Below, piece after piece: positions 15,816 to 22,158 of a stretch of 36,761 nt of DNA. How positions within the stretch are numbered: position 1 is the first letter of the stretch; every line of letters begins with the position of its first letter. Location of the stretch: assembly GCA_050263095.1 (NCBI GenBank), contig JBLNEW010000065.1, positions 1-36,761 of the forward strand, in the 5' to 3' direction. The translations under genes were made by a program, and so were the position numbers. The stretch comes from FEB-35 sp050263095 (GTDB taxonomy: Bacteria; Desulfobacterota; Deferrimicrobia; Deferrimicrobiales; Deferrimicrobiaceae). The notes under the pieces were generated by a model that searched no databases, was not told the origin of the DNA, and saw only the letters and a program-made list of their open reading frames with translations.

Positions 15816-16817
15816 ATGGGACTTGAATTGGCGAGGGACGACGCCGGTGGACCCGCGGCAACGGGGAGACGTGCAGCCGCGGACCCGGCGAAGGCGGAAT
15901 ACGACGTCATCGTGGTGGGAGGCGGCCCGGCCGGGCTTGCCGCGGCTTCATACTGCGGCAGGAAATTCCTGCGCACGGCGATCTTCGAGGGGGACTGCTG
16001 GGGAGGGATCCTTACCCGCTGGTGCCCTGACAAGCGCATCGACAATTATCCCGGGACCACTCCCGGAATCCGGGCCGATGAGCTCGCACAGTCCCTGGTC
16101 GACTTCGCGGAGCGCTCGGACGTTGACCTGGTGGATCGGAGGGTCGAGGAAATATTTCCCGACGGCGGGGTGCGCGCCGGCGACGACCGCTACAGCGGCA
16201 AGGTCGTCATCCTTGCCAACGGCAGCACAGCCGCGGAGGCCGGCATCCCCCGCGAAACGGAGCTTTCCGGTCGAGGCGGCGGATTGTTCTACAGGATACC
16301 CGATCCTCGCTTGTTCCGGGGGAAGAGCGTTGTCGTCGTCGGAGGCGGGGACACCGCCCTGTCGCACGTGCAGCGGCTCCGCGGGATCGCCTCCCGCATA
16401 ACGCTGGTGCACCGGCATGAGGCGCTGCGGTCCGAATACGAGGCGACCGGCGAGCTCAAGGACGACGGGGTCGAGGTCAATCTGCTGACCGCCGTGGAGA
16501 CGATCCTGGGCGCGGAGCGCGTCGAAGGCGTCCGCCTCAAGGACCTGGCCACCGGCGAGTCGCGCGACCTTCCCGCCGACGCCGTGGTGATGGCGGTCGG
16601 GATCAGGCCCAACTTCGTGCTTTTCCGGGACCTGGGCGTCTCGCTGGGCGCCGGGGGACAGATCATGACCGATCAGTGGCAGAGGACGAGCCTGCCGCGG
16701 TTCTACGCGGTCGGCGACGTCTCCTCCCCGCTGAAGATGATCGTCACCGCGGTGGCGCAGGCCGCCACCGCGGCGCACCAGGCGTACGTGGAAATCCGTT
16801 CTCCTTACTGGGGATGA
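15816..16817 (+). CDS. thioredoxin-reductase-fold ferredoxin/flavodoxin-NAD(P)+ reductase-like flavoprotein
   Basis: 333 residues. FAD site IVVGGGPAGLAAASYCGRKF, central NAD(P) site VVVVGGGDTALSHVQRL, and C-terminal FAD contact RFYAVGDVSSP follow the thioredoxin reductase layout. The CxxC active-site pair that should stand just before the NAD(P) site (CATC in E. coli) is replaced by GLFYRIPDPRLF. This is what is seen in the YumC-type ferredoxin-NADP reductases, so disulfide reduction of thioredoxin is unlikely. The neighbouring divergent ferredoxin is a natural electron partner. N-terminal about 35 residues are low-complexity and the start could be earlier. Ends 20 bases before the converging HD-GYP gene. 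Confidence 0.85.
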   Translation: MGLELARDDAGGPAATGRRAAADPAKAEYDVIVVGGGPAGLAAASYCGRKFLRTAIFEGDCWGGILTRWCPDKRIDNYPGTTPGIRADELAQSLVDFAERSDVDLVDRRVEEIFPDGGVRAGDDRYSGKVVILANGSTAAEAGIPRETELSGRGGGLFYRIPDPRLFRGKSVVVVGGGDTALSHVQRLRGIASRITLVHRHEALRSEYEATGELKDDGVEVNLLTAVETILGAERVEGVRLKDLATGESRDLPADAVVMAVGIRPNFVLFRDLGVSLGAGGQIMTDQWQRTSLPRFYAVGDVSSPLKMIVTAVAQAATAAHQAYVEIRSPYWG

Positions 16818-16837
16818 CAGGGCAAAGGCGGAAGGCG

Positions 16838-18322
16838 TCAGGCCGGGAGTAGAATCCCCGCTTCGGGATTTTCCGCAAGGTAGGCGACGAAGGCGTCGAC
16901 GCACTGCGGGTCGAACTGTTCGCCCTTGCACCGGATCAGCTCCTCGACGGCGTCCTGCCTGGTCCTGGTCGGCTTGTACGCCCGGGCGGAGATCATGGCG
17001 TCGAAAGAGTCGGCGACCGAAAGGATTCGCGCGGCCAGCGGGATATCCTCCCCTTTAAGCCCGTCCGGGTACCCTTTCCCGTCGAACCGCTCGTGGTGGT
17101 GCCGGACTATGGGGCAGAGGCGCGCCAGCGAGCCTACCGGCTTGAGGATGTTTTCTCCGCCGATGGGATGGCCGATCACGAACGATACGCCGTCGGGCGG
17201 GAGCGCCCCCTTGTTGTGCAGGATATGGTCGGGCATGCCGATCTTTCCTATGTCGTGGAGAAGAGCCGCGGATTCCAGATCCTTGACGTACCACTCGGGC
17301 TGGTTAAGCCTCCGCGCGATCTCCACGGAGAACTCCGTCACGCGCTTGGAGTGCCCCCGCGTGTACTTGTCGCGCGCCTCGACGGCCGTCGCCAGTGCGG
17401 CGACCGTCTCCACGTAAGTCTTCTCCATACGGCGCTTGAGATCCGCATTCTCGACCGCGACCGCCACCTGGGCGGACAGGTTCTGGATCATCAGCAGGTC
17501 TTCCCCGGTGATCTCCTTCTGCCCCTCCCGTAGCCCGATGCTTATGACGCCCCGGGTCTTTCCGGCGCTGCCCATCGGGACGTGGATCGCCCATCGCATG
17601 CTTTTTTCGAGTTCCGTGAGGCCCCCTGGCTTCCCCCACGGCATCGACTCGGAGGTAGTCACTGTCTGACCGTTGGAGGCGACCCATCCGACGACCCCCT
17701 GCCCCACGGGTATAGTCGTCGATTTCATCTCCTCGCTGATCCCCGACGCGACGCGGATCCTCAAAACCTTGCTGTCCGGAGACAGGAGGAAGATCGCCCC
17801 CATGTCGAGGCCGGTCAGGGAGAGCAGGGTGTTCAGGAACACATTGAACATATCGGTCATGTCGTGGGGCTGGCCGGTGCTGGCGCAGACCTGCGAAAGC
17901 AAGGTCTGCATCTGCTGCTTGGAAGACTGGAGGCTGTCGACCGTCTGCTGGAGCCGGCTTGTGATCCGGTTGAAGTTCTTCGCGAGATCGCTGATCTCGG
18001 ACGCCGTGTCCGTGTCCAGGCGGCGGGAGATGTCCCCCTCCGCGATAGCCGCCGCGTCCCTTGCGGTCCGAAGGAGGGCGTGGACGACGGACTGGGTGAC
18101 GAAAAAGCCGGCCGCACCGAGAAGGACCACGAATGCCACCAGGGCAATAATCTGGGTCGAGTCCGTTATTCCGCCGGCCGCGTATTCGGTGAACAGGTAG
18201 ACCGCGATGAGAAGCGGAATGACGAACATCGCCGAGAACGCGACGATGAACTTCCTGGCCAGCGTTTCGGTCCTGTGGCCGATATTGGCCTTGCTGCTCG
18301 ATTTCGGGTCAGCTTCGGGCAA
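16838..18322 (-). CDS. membrane HAMP-GAF-HD-GYP protein, probable cyclic di-GMP phosphodiesterase
   Basis: 494 residues. Two transmembrane helices at about 25-45 and 58-79, a HAMP linker at about 80-130, a short coiled coil, a GAF domain at about 150-295 and an HD-GYP domain from about 305. Catalytic HD is at 356-357 in LLHDIGKIGMPD, and the signature HHE...GYP is complete at 409-419. HD-GYP enzymes hydrolyse cyclic di-GMP; the GAF domain probably senses a small ligand. The two helices leave only a short external loop, so sensing is likely cytoplasmic. TTG at 18322 is the only start downstream of an in-frame TAA at 18331-18329 that keeps the helices, with AAAGGA nine bases upstream. It is separated from the CoA-transferase by a gap with its own candidate promoter. 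Confidence 0.92.
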   Translation of the reverse strand: MPEADPKSSSKANIGHRTETLARKFIVAFSAMFVIPLLIAVYLFTEYAAGGITDSTQIIALVAFVVLLGAAGFFVTQSVVHALLRTARDAAAIAEGDISRRLDTDTASEISDLAKNFNRITSRLQQTVDSLQSSKQQMQTLLSQVCASTGQPHDMTDMFNVFLNTLLSLTGLDMGAIFLLSPDSKVLRIRVASGISEEMKSTTIPVGQGVVGWVASNGQTVTTSESMPWGKPGGLTELEKSMRWAIHVPMGSAGKTRGVISIGLREGQKEITGEDLLMIQNLSAQVAVAVENADLKRRMEKTYVETVAALATAVEARDKYTRGHSKRVTEFSVEIARRLNQPEWYVKDLESAALLHDIGKIGMPDHILHNKGALPPDGVSFVIGHPIGGENILKPVGSLARLCPIVRHHHERFDGKGYPDGLKGEDIPLAARILSVADSFDAMISARAYKPTRTRQDAVEELIRCKGEQFDPQCVDAFVAYLAENPEAGILLPA

Positions 18323-18342
18323 TCCGCATTATCCTTTTTTAG

Positions 18343-18362
18343 GTGAAACGGCCTCCGTTCAC
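18343..18362 (-). other. hairpin in the HD-GYP leader
   Basis: On the transcribed strand GTGAACGG-AGG-CCGTTTCAC pairs over eight bases with one bulge and lies about 10 bases before the AAAAAAGGA ribosome-binding site. A second GTGAACGG stands about 25 bases upstream, so two 5' arms could compete for one 3' arm. Function unknown. Confidence 0.35.
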
Positions 18363-18383
18363 GCGCTTCCCCGCCTGCCGTTC

Positions 18384-18412
18384 ACTATAATGGGTATCGG
18401 ACGGCTTGTGGA
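18384..18412 (-). promoter_or_regulatory. candidate sigma-70 promoter for the HD-GYP gene
   Basis: TCCACA (18412-18407), 17-base spacer, TATAGT (18389-18384): four and five of six consensus bases at ideal spacing. It would give a leader of about 55 bases containing the hairpin. Confidence 0.45.
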
Positions 18413-18433
18413 AAAACTTTAACGGCCGTCGAG

Positions 18434-20545
18434 TCACCGGGAGCCCTTCATGGACCCGGTGCGCATGTACCTCGTATGCCATGAAAACGCCTCGTCTATC
18501 AGGTGCGGGGTGTGCTTTCCTGGGGAGTGGTTAAGGGCCCTGAAGTAATAGTCCTTGAGCATCGGCCGGTAGTCCGGGTGGACGCACTTGTCGATGACCT
18601 GGACGGCGCGCTGCTTCGGGGATGTACCCCGCAGATCCGCCAGCCCCTGCTCGGTGACGACCACGTCCACATCGTGCTCGCAGTGGTCGACGTGTGACAC
18701 CATGGGTACCACGCAGGAGATATCACCCCTGGCCGCCATGGAGGGCGTGGTGAAGATCGAGATGAAGGAGTTCCGGGCGAAATCGCCCGAGCCGCCGATG
18801 CCGTTGATGATCCGGGTGCCGTTCACGTGGGTGGAGTTGACGTTGCCGTAAAGGTCGAACTCGACGCACCCGTTCATCGCGATCACGCCGAGCCTTTTTA
18901 TCACGCCGACGTGATTGCTGATGGACTGGGGGCGGAGCAGGATCTTGTCCTTGTAGGCGTTGACGTTCGCCTTGAATTTCTCCACCACCGGCGGCGACAC
19001 CGAGAACGCCGTCGAGGAAGCGAACGTGATCTTGCCGGCGTCTATCAGCGCCAGCATTCCGTCCTGTATGACCTCCGTGTATACGGTCAGGTCCTCGAAC
19101 TCCGAGTCCAGAAGCCCGTAAAGGACGGCGTTGGCCACGTTTCCCACGCCTGACTGGAGCGGCAGGAGGTTTCCCGGGAGCCTCCCCTTTCTCACCTCGT
19201 GCTGGAAGAAGTCGAGAATGTGCCTGGATATCGCCTTGCTGTCCTCGTCCGGCTCCTTGAACACGGTCGTCCTGTCGGGATGGTTCGTCTCGACGATCGC
19301 CCTGATCTTCTCCGGGGGGCAGGTCAGGTAGGGCGTCCCGACCCTGTCGGACGGCTTCAGGATCATGATCGGCTGCACGTCCGGAGGCATGGAGGGTTCG
19401 TAGACGTCGTGCATCCCCTCGAGCTCCAGCGGGTGGTAGTAGTTTACCTCGAGGATCACCTCCCTCGCGCAGTCGATGAACACCTGGTTGTTCCCGACCG
19501 AGGTCGACGGGATGAGCCTGCCGTCCTCGGTTATCCCCGTCACCTCGATGATCGCGGTGTCGAGGTCGCCGAAAAAGCCGCACTTTACGTACTGCGCGAC
19601 CGCGCCCAGGTGAAAGTCGAAATATTCCATCTTCCCGAAGTTGATCTTCTCGCGCGCTACGGGGTCGGAGTTGTACGGCATCCGCAGCTCGATCCCGTCC
19701 ACCATCGCCAGCGCGCCGTCGAGCTCGCTGCTGGTGGAGGCGCCCGTCATGACGGATATGCGGAACTTGCCTCCCTTGCTGTGCTCCCGCAGGATGCGCT
19801 CGGCCAGCGCCTGCGGGACCAGCTTCGGGTAACCGGACCCCGTAAACCCGCTCATGCCGACCTTGTAGCCGCTCTTTATCAATTCGGCCGCGTCCGTCGC
19901 GTAGGTTATCCTGCCTTTAAGCTCCTTGTTCTTTACCCGTTGGCCTCTCAGCATGATTCCGCCTTTTTCCATTCCGCCGCTCCTTTCGTCGATGCCGGAT
20001 TGCGCCACGATGCTGCGACCGGCGGTAGTCTCTTTTTTTTCACTTCCGGGGAGTCCTTCACGCGCCGCAACCTCATCGGCCGCATCCCCGGCGGCATTAG
20101 CGAACTTCTCACGCTCCTCCCGCGGCAGGCCCCCGCCGCGTACCCTTGCCTCGACCTCCGGGCCAAGCTCGACGATTTCCCACCGGTCGGTCTCGATCCT
20201 TTGGAGAATGGCCTCCAGGTAGTCGACCTGGCGGCCGGCGATCATCGCGCGGATCTTGCGCAGGGGAAGGTCGCGCGACTGGAGCGCCTTCACGACCAGG
20301 ACCTGGAGGAAATGACGGTAGCCGTAAACCGCGCGGGTTCCGGAAAAACGCAAAGGGCGATCGATGATCCCAGATGATATGTAGAACCTTACGGTTCGCT
20401 CCGTAGGGACCTCGGCCACCTTGTAGCGAGCCTGCCGTCCCGCTACAACCGGTATCCATCGCGCCGCTATGTCCACGAGCTCGGTCAGCGGGATATCCGA
20501 TCTGTGCCGGATGGAATCGAACTTTTGAAGGAGGTTGTCCGACAT
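18434..20545 (-). CDS. MerR-type regulator joined in frame to acetate/succinate CoA-transferase (acetyl-CoA hydrolase family)
   Basis: One uninterrupted 703-codon frame with two parts. Residues 1-130 are a MerR-family DNA-binding domain: ERTVRFYISSGIID recognition region, YGYRHFLQVLVVKAL and LPLRKIRAMIAG. Residues 130-190 are a charged, low-complexity linker. From Met192 (ATG at 19972) a complete 512-residue CoA-transferase of the Cat1/AarC acetyl-CoA hydrolase family follows, with SGFTGSGYPK, SGVGNVANAVLYGL, TEVIQDGMLALIDAGK (candidate catalytic Glu), GIGGSGDFARN and VVTEQGLADLRG. Such enzymes move CoA between succinyl-CoA or acetyl-CoA and acetate or similar acids. A strong AAAGGAG precedes Met192, so the enzyme can be made alone. 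An A8 run lies at the junction. Fusion, read-through frame or homopolymer indel are all possible. ATG at 20545 has no ribosome-binding site. Confidence 0.85.
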   Translation of the reverse strand: MSDNLLQKFDSIRHRSDIPLTELVDIAARWIPVVAGRQARYKVAEVPTERTVRFYISSGIIDRPLRFSGTRAVYGYRHFLQVLVVKALQSRDLPLRKIRAMIAGRQVDYLEAILQRIETDRWEIVELGPEVEARVRGGGLPREEREKFANAAGDAADEVAAREGLPGSEKKETTAGRSIVAQSGIDERSGGMEKGGIMLRGQRVKNKELKGRITYATDAAELIKSGYKVGMSGFTGSGYPKLVPQALAERILREHSKGGKFRISVMTGASTSSELDGALAMVDGIELRMPYNSDPVAREKINFGKMEYFDFHLGAVAQYVKCGFFGDLDTAIIEVTGITEDGRLIPSTSVGNNQVFIDCAREVILEVNYYHPLELEGMHDVYEPSMPPDVQPIMILKPSDRVGTPYLTCPPEKIRAIVETNHPDRTTVFKEPDEDSKAISRHILDFFQHEVRKGRLPGNLLPLQSGVGNVANAVLYGLLDSEFEDLTVYTEVIQDGMLALIDAGKITFASSTAFSVSPPVVEKFKANVNAYKDKILLRPQSISNHVGVIKRLGVIAMNGCVEFDLYGNVNSTHVNGTRIINGIGGSGDFARNSFISIFTTPSMAARGDISCVVPMVSHVDHCEHDVDVVVTEQGLADLRGTSPKQRAVQVIDKCVHPDYRPMLKDYYFRALNHSPGKHTPHLIDEAFSWHTRYMRTGSMKGSR
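19980..19986 (-). promoter_or_regulatory. internal ribosome-binding site for the CoA-transferase part
   Basis: AAAGGAG, seven bases before ATG 19972-19970, inside the long frame. This is the natural start of a family-length (512 aa) CoA-transferase and argues that the enzyme is translated independently of the MerR part, whatever the status of the fusion. Confidence 0.7.
20033..20040 (-). repeat. A8 homopolymer at the MerR/CoA-transferase junction
   Basis: Eight consecutive A on the coding strand within codons for Ser-Glu-Lys-Lys-Glu. Losing one A moves the MerR frame to a TGA at 19948, so that the regulator would end about 30 residues after the run and overlap the CoA-transferase start. Gaining one A also ends the frame soon after. 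The run is a natural slippage and sequencing-error site. Confidence 0.8.
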
Positions 20546-20554
20546 TTGTCACAT

Positions 20555-20587
20555 TATTTACTGTCAACAGTATGTTATGTCAACATA
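20555..20587 (-). promoter_or_regulatory. promoter and operator-like dyad before the MerR/CoA-transferase gene
   Basis: TTGACA (20583-20578) with a 17-base spacer to TAAATA (20560-20555) predicts transcription starting about three bases before the ATG at 20545, which would make the MerR message essentially leaderless and explain the missing ribosome-binding site. TATGTTGACATAACATA (20587-20571) is an inverted repeat overlapping the minus 35 element, and TGTTGACA is repeated 16 bases apart. MerR proteins usually bind dyads in this region, so autoregulation is likely. The wider stretch 20546-20700 is markedly AT-rich and also contains CAATA/TATTG arms at 20624-20639 and CCAATTGG near 20652; no gene is seen there. 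Confidence 0.55.
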
Positions 20588-20717
20588 AAAATATCATGCC
20601 ACATGCCTGTACATAATAAAAAGCAATAATATCATATTGTTATGATTAATTTCCAATTGGATAAAACAGGTTGGTCGGATTGTTACACTAACCGTGCAAT
20701 GGATCCGGCAGGAGTCA

Positions 20718-20791
20718 TGGCTGGGAGGGAAGGGGTCGAACCTTCATTAGAGGCTCCAAAGGCCCCTGTCCTGCCGTTAGACGACCTCCCA
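20718..20791 (-). tRNA. tRNA-Gln (anticodon UUG)
   Basis: 74 bases with full cloverleaf. Acceptor stem TGGGAGG pairs with CCTCCCA, followed by discriminator G and an encoded CCA. Anticodon stem GGGGC/GCCTC with loop CTTTGGA gives anticodon TTG. T stem GAAGG/CCTTC encloses TTCGACC. Starting with U and having a G73 discriminator is characteristic of bacterial tRNA-Gln. It lies 45 bases downstream of spoVG on the same strand and is probably co-transcribed with ispE-spoVG, an arrangement known in Geobacter-like genomes. Confidence 0.95.
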
Positions 20792-20797
20792 GCGCCG

Positions 20798-20825
20798 GCC
20801 GTCCGCTGTATTTCCGGCGGATGGC
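20798..20825 (-). other. hairpin between spoVG and tRNA-Gln
   Basis: GCCATCCGC and GCGGACGGC pair with one mismatch around a ten-base loop. There is no T run, so it is not a standard terminator; it may mark the processing point where tRNA-Gln is cut from the spoVG transcript. Confidence 0.35.
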
Positions 20826-20836
20826 TCCGGTGAATC

Positions 20837-21121
20837 TTAACGGGCCGCGGCTACGCCGTCAAGTTTGCGCATCTCGCGCTCGTACTCCGAGAGGACGGCG
20901 TTCTCTATCCTGTCGCGCGTCTCGTTGTTCAACGGGTGGGCGGTGTCCCTGTAGGTGCCGTCCTTTTTCTTCTTGCTGGGCATGGCGACGAACAGCCCGC
21001 TGTTGCCGTCGATGATCTTGAGGTCGCGCACCACGAAACAGCCGTCGAAAATGATCGTCGCGTACCCCTTGAGCTTCTCGTTGTCGGACACGGGATAAAC
21101 CTTGACCTCTGTGATCTCCAT
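20837..21121 (-). CDS. spoVG: SpoVG family RNA/DNA-binding regulator
   Basis: 94 residues, the normal length. MEITEVKVYPVSDNEKLKGY, then ATIIFDGCFVVRDLKIIDG, GLFVAMPSKKKKDGTYRDTAHP and NNETRDRIENAVLSEYE cover the whole family pattern. SpoVG proteins bind nucleic acids and act as global regulators; in non-sporulating Gram-negative bacteria their role is poorly defined. Presence here does not imply sporulation. ATG at 21121 has GGAGG close upstream. It lies between ispE and tRNA-Gln, with 21 bases to ispE, in a conserved neighbourhood. Confidence 0.97.
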   Translation of the reverse strand: MEITEVKVYPVSDNEKLKGYATIIFDGCFVVRDLKIIDGNSGLFVAMPSKKKKDGTYRDTAHPLNNETRDRIENAVLSEYEREMRKLDGVAAAR

Positions 21122-21142
21122 CTCCCCCCTCCTTCCCCTTCC

Positions 21143-21997
21143 TCAGATGTTTCGGGCCGTGAACATGCTTCGCCCGCCCTCTCTCGAAAGCATCCCCCGC
21201 GCGTTGCGCGCCGCTTCCGCGGTTTCGAACAACCCGAATACCGCGGAGCCGCTGCCGGACAGCCCCGCCGCCCTGGCCCCTGCCGCCATCAGCTCCCCCT
21301 TGATCGCTCCGATCTCCGGCCGTGAGCCCTCCCACGCCCCTTCGAAGTCGTTGGCGACTGCGGGGACCAGGTCGTCCCAGGTCCGGAATGCCGGCACCGC
21401 CTCCGCTGCCGGCGGGGGGCCGCCGGTTCCACGCCGCAAGGCAGCGTACCCTTCGCTTGTGGAAAGCCCGAACGTCGGTTTGACTATAAGCGCATGGAAC
21501 GGTACCCGCCATTCGACCGGCGTAAGGCGCTCCCCGATGCCTTCCGCCAGCGCCGGCGATCCAATCGTGAAGAACGGGACGTCCGCACCCACCCGTGCCG
21601 CCATCCCGAGCAGCGTTTCCCTGTCCGGCGCCCGCCCGGTCAAGGCAGCAAGACCCTTGAAGGCCGCTGCGGCGTCCGAGCTGCCCCCGCCCAGGCCAGC
21701 CTCGGCCGGAATCCGCTTTTTTATCAGTACCCGGACTCCCTTGGGCGTACCGGCCCATTCCATGAAAAGCGCGGCTGCCCGATGGCACGTATTGGTTTCG
21801 TCGATCGGGACGCCGGGGGCATCCGTCTCCACCCGAATCCCCGCATCCGCCTCCTCCACAACGACCTCGTCATGGAGGGAAACCGGAACCATTACAGACT
21901 TTATGTAGTGGTAGCCATCGGGGCGCTTTCCCAATACCTTAAGGGAAATATTGAGCTTGGCCGGTGCCAGAAAGGAAAATCCAACGGATGCGTTCAC
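21143..21997 (-). CDS. ispE: 4-diphosphocytidyl-2-C-methyl-D-erythritol kinase
   Basis: 284-residue GHMP kinase, fourth step of the non-mevalonate isoprenoid pathway, cytoplasmic. FLAPAKLNISLKVLGKRPDGYH at the N terminus, ATP-binding PAEAGLGGGSSDAAAA, VGADVPFF and C-terminal LSGSGSAVFGLFE are all intact. GTG at 21997 is the only reasonable start after an in-frame TGA at 22012-22010; GGA lies six bases upstream but no strong ribosome-binding site is present. A good promoter stands just upstream. Confidence 0.96.
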   Translation of the reverse strand: MNASVGFSFLAPAKLNISLKVLGKRPDGYHYIKSVMVPVSLHDEVVVEEADAGIRVETDAPGVPIDETNTCHRAAALFMEWAGTPKGVRVLIKKRIPAEAGLGGGSSDAAAAFKGLAALTGRAPDRETLLGMAARVGADVPFFTIGSPALAEGIGERLTPVEWRVPFHALIVKPTFGLSTSEGYAALRRGTGGPPPAAEAVPAFRTWDDLVPAVANDFEGAWEGSRPEIGAIKGELMAAGARAAGLSGSGSAVFGLFETAEAARNARGMLSREGGRSMFTARNI

Positions 21998-22029
21998 ACG
22001 GTGTCCGTATCAAACGTTGTTTTTATCGC

Positions 22030-22058
22030 AACATACGCTCCTTGCCCTGGTTTGTCAA
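22030..22058 (-). promoter_or_regulatory. sigma-70 promoter for ispE-spoVG-tRNA-Gln
   Basis: Perfect TTGACA at 22058-22053, 17-base spacer, TATGTT at 22035-22030. Predicted start near 22023 gives a leader of about 26 bases before the ispE GTG. This separates the isoprenoid/tRNA unit from the clpB unit upstream. Confidence 0.6.
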
Positions 22059-22119
22059 GAGATGCGGGAAAGATTGCGGCTTGGGGGGGTGTGGCCAAAA
22101 TCCTTATTAGGCGCCTGCT

Positions 22120-22132
22120 GGTTGCAGCAACC
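22120..22132 (-). other. GGTTGC-T-GCAACC dyad in the clpB-ispE gap
   Basis: Perfect six-base arms around one base, with a third GGTTGC about 18 bases nearer the clpB stop. The loop is too small for a good terminator by itself and no T run follows. It may be a protein-binding site. The rest of the 161-base gap (21998-22158) holds the ispE promoter and nothing else recognised. Confidence 0.3.
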
Positions 22133-22158
22133 GGGGCCGCCGCGGCAACCAAATGATT

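Noticed and set aside
15816..16817. Annotation as thioredoxin reductase
   Set aside because: The catalytic CxxC is absent at the expected place, so only the fold is shared.
20837..21121. spoVG as evidence for a spore-forming organism
   Set aside because: SpoVG occurs in many non-sporulating bacteria and no other sporulation gene is present.
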